Notes under the pieces: model-generated
What the model saw: the letters and a program-made list of their open reading frames with translations, nothing else
What the model was told of the DNA's origin: nothing
Database searches by the model: none
Assembly: GCA_036654455.1 (NCBI GenBank)
Contig: JAVVRZ010000005.1
Location: forward strand, 1 to 46,640
Length of the DNA: 46,640 nt
Direction: 5' to 3'
Source: Clostridia bacterium
Lineage (GTDB): Bacteria > Bacillota > Clostridia > Christensenellales > CAG-314
Shown here: in pieces, positions 17,676 through 25,402 of the stretch
Position numbering within the stretch: position 1 is the first letter of the stretch
How the letters are laid out: every line of letters begins with the position of its first letter
Made by a program: the position numbers and the translations under genes

Positions 17676-17871
17676 TATTATACATAATTATTATTTATAT
17701 TTATATTTATACACTTTATTTTGGTTAATATGTTGATTTTTACTTTGATTTAGTGTAATATATTTGTATATTAATCACAGTATTTTTTTGTTAATAATGA
17801 CTGTATTATCAACAAAAAGATTAATTAATTTGCAATTTATTATAAAAGACAATATTAAGGAGTAGAAATTA

Positions 17872-18390
17872 GTGAGCTTATTTAGCGTTATTTTAATAAT
17901 GTTTTGTGTCGCTTTAAGCGCCGATGTTTTGCTTTATGTTGTAAAACGTTCTAATTTTTTCTGCCCAATTTCGCAATCTACCACTTTATCGGGTCAAAAA
18001 TGCCCTTCTACACGCAAAAATGGCAGTTTTCACTTAGTTTTTTTGTTTTTTGTACTTCTTGGATTTGCCTCGCTGTTTATTTCGGTAAATTATATTGAAG
18101 TTTCTAATTTTGTTAAATCATATTTAAGCGATATTCAAATTCAATTAGTAAGAGATATTATTGCCAGTCTTACTAATGGCAGTACTACGGCTATATTCTT
18201 CCAGTCTTTAATTTCGCAAATTTTAGTCGCTTTAAGCGTATCATTAATTGTTTGCGCAGTTGATTTGTTTAGACGTTTATTTTGTATAATTATTCAACAT
18301 AAAGTTCATATAAACAAAGATATAAAAACTAATTTTCAACCCACTTTGGTATCAAGAATTAACCTTCAATTCAGCCGTTTCAACCAATAG
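17872..18390 (+). CDS. 3-TM membrane protein, first gene of surface cassette 1
   Basis: This 172-residue protein, of a family I cannot name, has paralogues at 32057 and 46366. Predicted helices are at about 5-25, 53-75 and 108-131. Between helices 2 and 3 is the conserved block YIEVSNFVKSYLSDIQIQ followed by IIASLTNGS and AIFFQ. A basic tail ends in NLQFSRFNQ, identical to the end of the paralogue at 32057. The start is GTG with AAGGAG 9 bases upstream. It precedes a giant secreted protein in the same order as in cassette 2. A role in export, assembly or regulation of the following surface proteins is inferred from position only. Confidence 0.8.
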   Translation: MSLFSVILIMFCVALSADVLLYVVKRSNFFCPISQSTTLSGQKCPSTRKNGSFHLVFLFFVLLGFASLFISVNYIEVSNFVKSYLSDIQIQLVRDIIASLTNGSTTAIFFQSLISQILVALSVSLIVCAVDLFRRLFCIIIQHKVHINKDIKTNFQPTLVSRINLQFSRFNQ

Positions 18391-18441
18391 AATTTTCTTT
18401 TTGGTAAATTTATCTACTCTTAATGCAGTCAAAATTACCTA

Positions 18442-18487
18442 CGCTTAATCATTAAAATTTGTTAGTTGTTAATCCAGCGATTAAGCG
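18442..18487 (+). other. Long-loop inverted repeat before the giant gene
   Basis: CGCTTAATC (18442-18450) pairs with GATTAAGCG (18479-18487) across 28 bases in the 155-base gap between the 3-TM gene and the giant surface gene. Cassette 2 has palindromes in the same gap, so an mRNA processing or stability role is possible. Confidence 0.4.
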
Positions 18488-18545
18488 ACGCATATTTGCG
18501 TTAAATCAATTAATTTTTAATTTAATATAAAAGGAGTTTTTTAAA

Positions 18546-21500
18546 ATGCAGAAAACTAAAATTAACAAAGTATCGCTTTGTTTTGCATTGATTTTTATCT
18601 TAATATCAATTAGCGTGATATTATTGTTTTCGCCTAAGTCAAATGTTTTTGGCGCAACACAAGCGGATATAATCAAGATTGATGGCGTAACTATCACTAA
18701 TCCTGCGCCGTCTTGGACAATCGTAGACAATGCGACAGGCGCATATTACAAAAGCAATATAAATGGAGTTGGCAGTGGTGATACGACATTTTCATTTACT
18801 TTTACAGCTACAACGCTTGGAATGTTTAGTATTGACTACAAAGTTTCTAGCGAAAAGAGCTACGACAAATGTTCAATCCAAATCGATGGTATTGGCAATA
18901 CTACCGTTGTAATTGTCAACGAAGTTTCGGGAGAGATTGACTGGACTACGGTTACCATTCCTGTTGGCGCAGGCGCACATACAGTATCAATTAATTATAA
19001 AAAAGATGTTTCTAGCGATGTAGGCGAAGACAGCGTATGTTTTAGAAATGCCAAATATGTCTATGGCGAAAAGACTGTTACAGCGGTTTCGTCTAATCCT
19101 GCCTGTGGTACGGTAACCGGGACAAAGACCGCTACCGTTGGCGCTCCCGTTACTTTTACAGCTACCGAGATTAATGGCGGTGTGTTTACGGGTTGGTTTG
19201 ATAGTTCTGGAAAAATTGTTTCGCAAAGTAAAGAATTTACTTTTAATGTTATAGATACTATTACTTATACTGCGCAATTTGATACGTTAGTAGAAATTAC
19301 AAAGGAACTCTATACCGACGCTTTTACCTTGCAAAACAAGCAACCTACCGATAAGCTTTGGCTTGTTAAGGGCGCAAAGGGGAATTTCCACTACGAAAGC
19401 GATATTGCCGGACAACATAATACTGCTACCGAACTACGTTTTGAGTTTAGCGGAACAGGTTTGATTGCATTTGATTATATGATTTCTTCCGAAAAAAGCT
19501 GGGACTTTTTAACAGTCACGCTTGACGGGGTAGAAATATTTAGTTCAAAAGGAAGCGAATGGTTTACTTGGCAGACAATTAATTGTCCTTCTTCAACAAC
19601 GGGAAATCACGTATTGATATTTCAATATAAAAAAGACGGTAGCGGTTCTAGTGGCGAAGACTGCGTAAAATTAAGAAATCTAAGACTTGTTAGCGGTTCT
19701 TCAACTATAACGGCGGTAACTAACGACGCAAATTTGGGTACGGCAACGGGCACGGCAACACAAGCCGTTGGAACGTCGATTACCCTTACCGCAGAGCCTT
19801 GTGTGGGTTGCCGTTTTATGTACTGGGAAGATAGCGCAGGCAACCAAGTAAGCGTTGAGAATACTCTTACGGTTGTCGTGATAGAGAACACCACATATAC
19901 TGCGGTATTTAATAGATATGCGCCTATTAATACTATTACTCTTACTTATGGCTCAAATGCTATTTCCATTACGGATAATTATTCGGTCTCACAAGACTAT
20001 ATAACTGACCGGGAGAGAATGTACACAATACGTATAGCTGATAATGGAAATACCGTAACAGTTACGCATAATGGAAAGCCTGTAACAGTAACCAACGGCG
20101 TCTATACTTATAAGGGTAGTCTTCAAACGTCTAACACGATAGTTATTACTATGAGCAAAACCGGTTTTGCCGATAAATCAATAACCATTGTTACAAAAAC
20201 AGATATTTCCCTAGCTTTATGCCCCGACGGCTCTTTAACAAACATTACTAATGACCCGACAAATCCTTGGAACATTGAAGTTGGAGACGGCGCAACCTAT
20301 TTAAATAGCGCTATGAAGTTAAACGGCACAACAAATATAATTTCGGCTACTTTTTCAGGCAAGGGCGTACTTGTGTTTGAATATCTAGTTTCTTGCGAAA
20401 AAGGTTATGACTGGTTAATAATTGAAGTTGACGGTAAAGAAATTCTTAAAGCGTCAGGTATAGATATCACTACTTGGACGTCTTTCGTTCACTCAATCGA
20501 AACCGACGGCGCTCATACATTAAATATAAAGTATAAAAAAGACGGTAGTGGTTCTAGTGGCGAAGACTTAGCAAAGGTTAAGAATTTTTGTTTTGCCAGC
20601 GGTATTAAAGCGGTTACCATAGCTTCAAATGACACTGCCTTAGGTACTGTAAATACAAGTGGCGGTAGCTACGAAGCGGGTAAGTTCTTATCTCTTGAAG
20701 CTATGCCAACGGGTTCAAATATATTTTTAGGTTGGTATGCTAATGGAACTTTACTTAGCCAAAAATTACAATTTAAGTATAGCGTAGTAAGAAATGAAGC
20801 CGTTCAGGCTGTTTTTGCAAAAGTAGAAGGCGACGGAACGCAGGAAGCGCCATATAACTTAACTAATCTAATTGCATCTTTAAACAAAGGGACATTAAAT
20901 TTAAAGTTATTTTTACCAAGTAAAGTAGCAAATATTTATTTTTCACACGTAGAGGGTATGACGATAAAAATTGGAGCAACCCTTCAAACAGCTGTAAACA
21001 ATGTCTACACAATACCTCTTACAAGTGAAATTGTAGTAACTGTGGAATGTAATGGAAAGATTGCAAATATTACTTACTTTAACGCAGGTTTGGGAACAGG
21101 CGACAATTCTATTACTAATGGCCACGGAGTTATCGACAGTCCGTATATTATTTCTAACTGGGCTCAAATGGATCTAATAAGAACAAACTTAGATAAATTC
21201 TTTAAGTTAGGCAACGCTTTAACCGGAATTACCGGAAAAACTGTTACCGTTCCTACGTGGACAAGTATTGGTAACGTAGCAGCAACGCCTTTTACCGGGG
21301 GTTTTGACGGCAACGGGTGGACTATTATTATTGAAAAATTTATAAATGGCGCATACAATGGCGGACTATTTGGTTGCGCAGAAAATGCAAGAATTGGCAA
21401 CTTTACTATAATAGCTACCGCAAAGGATCAAAGCTTTACTTCACTTGGCGCAGTAGTAAGCTATTCAAAGGGCGCAAATTTAATTTACAACGTAGACGCT

Positions 21501-23678
21501 ACCGCTCATTTTAAAGTAACCGGTCACGTTGGCGCTCTAATAGGCTCGGCAGATGCCGGAGCTATCGCTGAGAATTGTACGGCAAGGGGCGAAGTTATGG
21601 GAAATGGCAACACCGGCGGACTATGCGGTAACGGCGGAACGTTTAATTCTTGTATTTCTTACGTTGACGTTTCGGGAACCTATCTAGCCGGCGGTTTTGT
21701 TGGAGGATATAGCACGACCGGTACATTTAATAATTGTATTATGGCAGGAACAGTCCATATTTCCGGCAGTCACGGCAATAACTACCCTTACTATGGTATT
21801 TTTCACGGTTACGGCGCTTGGGTATCATTTTACTTTAATAATACGGCTCAGCGCATAACCGTAACTTATACGGACGTTGCAAATAACCCCGCAACAAGTT
21901 ATGAACTATACAATACTTGTGACTTAGGTTACAAACTCGAATCAAAAACTAAAAACGCAGACGGATCAACTACCCTCGTCTTTTTAGTTTATGTGGAAAA
22001 GAGTACGGCAGATTTGGGTTTACTTAATGAAACAATCGCTAACGGCGTAACCGGTAACTATGGCGGTTATACTATTAGATTTGTTATGCAAGACGGCACT
22101 TACAAATATATTGGCACTTATAACAAAGACGCCGTTGCCTTTGAGTCTAACTTTAATGTAGACTTATCAACGCTTACAAGTTACAACAACAACTTTGCGA
22201 CTATGCAAATAGATACTTCATTGGGCTTAACTGCATATAGCGAGGTTGCAAAAGCAGGCGTAAAGAACTTTAACGCAATTACCGGCAAATTTGAAGTAGC
22301 TTCTTATGACGTTTCGGTTTGCGGGTCGGTAATAGTTAATAATTCGCTTGACTTCGAACACCTTTCTTGGATAGTTAACGGCGGTATACCTACGGTATTT
22401 GGTAGCGGAGCAAGTTCATATTATTACAACTGTCGTACAGTAGCTACTCTGTCGATTAAACTTAACGCCGACATAGATTTAACTTCTTCTCCTCAATTTT
22501 ATGGTTTTGGAGTAGGCGAAATGCACCCGTACAGAGGTTGCTTATTCGGTAATTTCCACAGTATTACTGTAAATATTAATAGACCTGACGCTTACTTAGT
22601 AGGTATTATCAACCTTTCTAGCGATATGACCTATGACGTCGTAATCTCTAACTTAACCGTTTATGGTAGTATAACTGGCGGTTATAGGGTTGGAATAGTA
22701 GGCGGTAACGATAGATATTATCGTTCGGGCGCTACTTCATTTATTAACGTTAAGAATTATGCAAACATAACCGCAAAGGCGCAAGCCGGCGGACTTATAG
22801 GTTACTCTAACACCGGTACTTCGCTTGCAATTAAGATTTCTAACTGCGTTAACTACGGTAATGTTAAAACGCTAGGCAATTTTGCAGGCGGATTTGTAGG
22901 CGACACCACGACTAACTCAGGTTCTTCTATTACGATTACTAATAGCTCTAACTTTGGTAGTATTGAGGGCAACGCCTATGTCGGCGGATTTGTTGGGTCA
23001 ACAATAGCAGGTAGAGCCACATTCGCTAAATTTACAAACTGTTCGAATTTTGGAATAGTTAAGGCAAAAACCGAATATGCAGGCGGTTTTATTGGACACA
23101 CTAGCTTTTTACAACTTGATGGTACTAATACTAACTACGGCTCTGTTTTGGGTAGAAGTTATGTAGGCGGTATTGCGGGTCGTATAAATGCTAATGGCGG
23201 ACTTAAAAGTTCTGGCGCAACAATTAATCAAGGCAACATCGTAGGCGCAGGGCATAGCGTTGGCGGACTATATGGTTATGTAGCAGAAATAACTTCTTCG
23301 GGAATTAGTATAAATCTTGGAGTTGTAAAAGGTGTTTCTCTTGCCGATTATGGCGTTGGCGGTATTGTTGGCACTTTGGTAAAGGGAATAATAACTAACG
23401 CTACCAACTACGGCGACGTATACAACACTTCTACGGCAGGTTCGGCAGGCGGTGTTGTCGGCAATATTAGGTCTGACAAAAATACCACAGCCGAGATAAC
23501 AAATTGCGAAAATCACGGCGTAATTGTCAGCCTTAATGCAAACACCAAGGTAGGACAAATTGTTGGAGGAATTGCAAGACCCACTAACGAAGGCGTCACT
23601 GTAACGCTTAATATCACCGAAGTAAATAGAAAAGGAAAAATTGTTGGCATTGAAAACACTGCTACAAAAGGTACCTAA
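18546..23678 (+). CDS. Giant secreted GLUG-repeat surface protein, cassette 1
   Basis: A 1710-residue exported protein with an N-terminal signal peptide (to about residue 37-40). Three beta-sandwich modules (about 48-170, 250-380, 555-685) each carry an SEKxxD motif and end with KKDxSxxxGED, a pattern seen in jelly-roll adhesin modules. Each is followed by an InlB-like/bacterial-repeat unit with a GWF, YWE or GWY core (about 176-247, 383-457, 690-760). From about 860 to the end lie many GLUG-type repeats (GGFVGG, GGLIGYS, GGIVG) predicted to form a beta-helix. No LPXTG, cell-wall-binding domain or C-terminal helix is present, so its anchoring is unexplained. GGAG precedes the ATG. Adhesion is the likely role, by analogy. 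Confidence 0.85.
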   Translation: MQKTKINKVSLCFALIFILISISVILLFSPKSNVFGATQADIIKIDGVTITNPAPSWTIVDNATGAYYKSNINGVGSGDTTFSFTFTATTLGMFSIDYKVSSEKSYDKCSIQIDGIGNTTVVIVNEVSGEIDWTTVTIPVGAGAHTVSINYKKDVSSDVGEDSVCFRNAKYVYGEKTVTAVSSNPACGTVTGTKTATVGAPVTFTATEINGGVFTGWFDSSGKIVSQSKEFTFNVIDTITYTAQFDTLVEITKELYTDAFTLQNKQPTDKLWLVKGAKGNFHYESDIAGQHNTATELRFEFSGTGLIAFDYMISSEKSWDFLTVTLDGVEIFSSKGSEWFTWQTINCPSSTTGNHVLIFQYKKDGSGSSGEDCVKLRNLRLVSGSSTITAVTNDANLGTATGTATQAVGTSITLTAEPCVGCRFMYWEDSAGNQVSVENTLTVVVIENTTYTAVFNRYAPINTITLTYGSNAISITDNYSVSQDYITDRERMYTIRIADNGNTVTVTHNGKPVTVTNGVYTYKGSLQTSNTIVITMSKTGFADKSITIVTKTDISLALCPDGSLTNITNDPTNPWNIEVGDGATYLNSAMKLNGTTNIISATFSGKGVLVFEYLVSCEKGYDWLIIEVDGKEILKASGIDITTWTSFVHSIETDGAHTLNIKYKKDGSGSSGEDLAKVKNFCFASGIKAVTIASNDTALGTVNTSGGSYEAGKFLSLEAMPTGSNIFLGWYANGTLLSQKLQFKYSVVRNEAVQAVFAKVEGDGTQEAPYNLTNLIASLNKGTLNLKLFLPSKVANIYFSHVEGMTIKIGATLQTAVNNVYTIPLTSEIVVTVECNGKIANITYFNAGLGTGDNSITNGHGVIDSPYIISNWAQMDLIRTNLDKFFKLGNALTGITGKTVTVPTWTSIGNVAATPFTGGFDGNGWTIIIEKFINGAYNGGLFGCAENARIGNFTIIATAKDQSFTSLGAVVSYSKGANLIYNVDATAHFKVTGHVGALIGSADAGAIAENCTARGEVMGNGNTGGLCGNGGTFNSCISYVDVSGTYLAGGFVGGYSTTGTFNNCIMAGTVHISGSHGNNYPYYGIFHGYGAWVSFYFNNTAQRITVTYTDVANNPATSYELYNTCDLGYKLESKTKNADGSTTLVFLVYVEKSTADLGLLNETIANGVTGNYGGYTIRFVMQDGTYKYIGTYNKDAVAFESNFNVDLSTLTSYNNNFATMQIDTSLGLTAYSEVAKAGVKNFNAITGKFEVASYDVSVCGSVIVNNSLDFEHLSWIVNGGIPTVFGSGASSYYYNCRTVATLSIKLNADIDLTSSPQFYGFGVGEMHPYRGCLFGNFHSITVNINRPDAYLVGIINLSSDMTYDVVISNLTVYGSITGGYRVGIVGGNDRYYRSGATSFINVKNYANITAKAQAGGLIGYSNTGTSLAIKISNCVNYGNVKTLGNFAGGFVGDTTTNSGSSITITNSSNFGSIEGNAYVGGFVGSTIAGRATFAKFTNCSNFGIVKAKTEYAGGFIGHTSFLQLDGTNTNYGSVLGRSYVGGIAGRINANGGLKSSGATINQGNIVGAGHSVGGLYGYVAEITSSGISINLGVVKGVSLADYGVGGIVGTLVKGIITNATNYGDVYNTSTAGSAGGVVGNIRSDKNTTAEITNCENHGVIVSLNANTKVGQIVGGIARPTNEGVTVTLNITEVNRKGKIVGIENTATKGT

Positions 23679-23680
23679 CT

Positions 23681-25390
23681 ATGAAGTACAAAGTTCAAAA
23701 AGCTACCCCAAACAAAAAAGTCTTGCTAATTATTATGATAGTAATCGCTTCAATTCTTGCCATCACAGCCATTACATTTCTTGTAATTTCACTGGTGGAC
23801 AATGGAGGTGGCGGTGCGGACCGTTTTATTTATCACACTACGGGAACAATTGATTTTAACGACAATGGTTTACCCGATGTAAAAGTTAAATACGGCGAGA
23901 TGTCAACTAGCACAGATAATTTAGGTAAGTTTAGCTTTACAGTTTACAGCCAAACAACAATTACCTTTGAGAAGGTCGGCTTTACCTTTGAACCTTCTTC
24001 GATTGTAATAAATCAAGAGAATCAAGTTGTAAACGTAAAAGCTAAGCCTAACGGCAATTTAAATAATTATAGCCAAGTTGTTTTAGTCGACTTCGACGGC
24101 AACCCAATTAACGTCGATGTAAACTATACTTGCGGTGGTGTTCCTTATACTTTTAGCAAAGGCAACAGCAACGGAGTTAGCACCGAAATTAAAATCGGCG
24201 ACATTATAATCGTGCCGGATAACGAATTTATCACGGGGGCTAGTTACCGCATTGATAATCTTAGTCAATCTAAAATTATTATAAAGGTAGAGTATAAGAA
24301 AACTAATTTAACATTACAAGTGGTCGACAAAAATGGTAACGCATTGAGCAATATTAACGCAATCGTCGGCAAAGATACTCTTACAACCGACAGCGAAGGT
24401 AAATTTTATGTCACAGTACTATTCGGTCACATAAATGTTGTAGTAATCGACCCAAACAAAAACTATGGTTTTGCCGAAACATATTCGATTAGTAAGCAAG
24501 ACAACAATCGTAAAATTGTTGGCGAATATGTCAATAAGGCTGATAAGATTATCCCTGTAACTTACTCATTTGTTGACAATACTGGTAAAGCCGTTACAAA
24601 TGTATATTTGTATATTAGCCAAAAGATGTTTGACTACCAAGACAGTTCTATCTTTTCAAAATATGAAAAAGTCGGCGAGTTTTACAAATTTGCCATAAAC
24701 GACAAGCTGATTATTAATGATAAACAAAAGCAGTTTAGTAGCAATGACAATTTTTTAATTGCTTACGCTATTGTCGGCGAATACGGCTATGTTTTTAAAA
24801 TTTATAATAGCGGAAATGACGGAATTATAGTAGGCGAAAAGGCGACAGTGTTTAAAGGAACAGTTAGCGCTTGCAAAGCCGAAGATAATATTTCAAATGC
24901 CAACTTAACCAAGGTATTTATCACAAAGCTAGGCGTTGCTTATGAATGCGTATATGACCAAAATGGCGTCGGTTCTTTTAGTCTAGCCGTTCTTGACAAC
25001 GATGTTATCTTTAATAACGAGTTCTTATTGCAAAAAGATAATGGTAAGCTGTTACCTCTTGACATTTGGAAGGCAACCAAACCTACCGAATTAGTAGTCT
25101 ATTTAGCAAAGCGTGTAGAATACAGCGTAGAAGTCAGCTACATTGAAGAGTATATGGCGGTTAGCGAAGGTTCTAGTTTAACTTTAACTAACTCCGTCGG
25201 TCAAGCATTTGAATGTATCGTAACGTATAATCCAGATCCAAATAACCACGTGCAAAACACTATAATTAATCTTTATGAAGGCGCAGACCTTAACTTTTTG
25301 ATTGATAAGTGTTCGGCTGAAAATAAAATAGTGTCGATAGTAGTTGATGAGACTTATCATACAATTAAGATAGTCGTAACTGTTAATTAA
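23681..25390 (+). CDS. Membrane-anchored multi-domain surface protein, cassette 1 only
   Basis: This 569-residue protein has a basic N-terminus, one transmembrane segment (about 14-38) and a large extracellular part after NGGGG. The ectodomain is a string of beta modules: a carboxypeptidase-regulatory-like unit (about 47-125, with NGLPDVKVKYGE and DNLGKFSFTV), further similar units near 205-280 (NGNALSNINA, DSEGKFYVTV) and less clear ones to the C-terminus. It starts 2 bases after the giant gene stop and ends 12 bases before the prepilin gene, so the three are co-transcribed. Cassette 2 has no equivalent. The N-terminus has no Gly-Phe...Glu5 prepilin motif. An anchoring partner for the secreted proteins is a reasonable guess. 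Confidence 0.78.
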   Translation: MKYKVQKATPNKKVLLIIMIVIASILAITAITFLVISLVDNGGGGADRFIYHTTGTIDFNDNGLPDVKVKYGEMSTSTDNLGKFSFTVYSQTTITFEKVGFTFEPSSIVINQENQVVNVKAKPNGNLNNYSQVVLVDFDGNPINVDVNYTCGGVPYTFSKGNSNGVSTEIKIGDIIIVPDNEFITGASYRIDNLSQSKIIIKVEYKKTNLTLQVVDKNGNALSNINAIVGKDTLTTDSEGKFYVTVLFGHINVVVIDPNKNYGFAETYSISKQDNNRKIVGEYVNKADKIIPVTYSFVDNTGKAVTNVYLYISQKMFDYQDSSIFSKYEKVGEFYKFAINDKLIINDKQKQFSSNDNFLIAYAIVGEYGYVFKIYNSGNDGIIVGEKATVFKGTVSACKAEDNISNANLTKVFITKLGVAYECVYDQNGVGSFSLAVLDNDVIFNNEFLLQKDNGKLLPLDIWKATKPTELVVYLAKRVEYSVEVSYIEEYMAVSEGSSLTLTNSVGQAFECIVTYNPDPNNHVQNTIINLYEGADLNFLIDKCSAENKIVSIVVDETYHTIKIVVTVN

Positions 25391-25402
25391 GGGAGAATTA
25401 TT

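Noticed and set aside
18546..23678. LPXTG or other cell-wall sorting signal in the giant surface proteins
   Set aside because: The C-termini of both giant proteins were read for LPXTG-like motifs, hydrophobic segments and basic tails; none is present.
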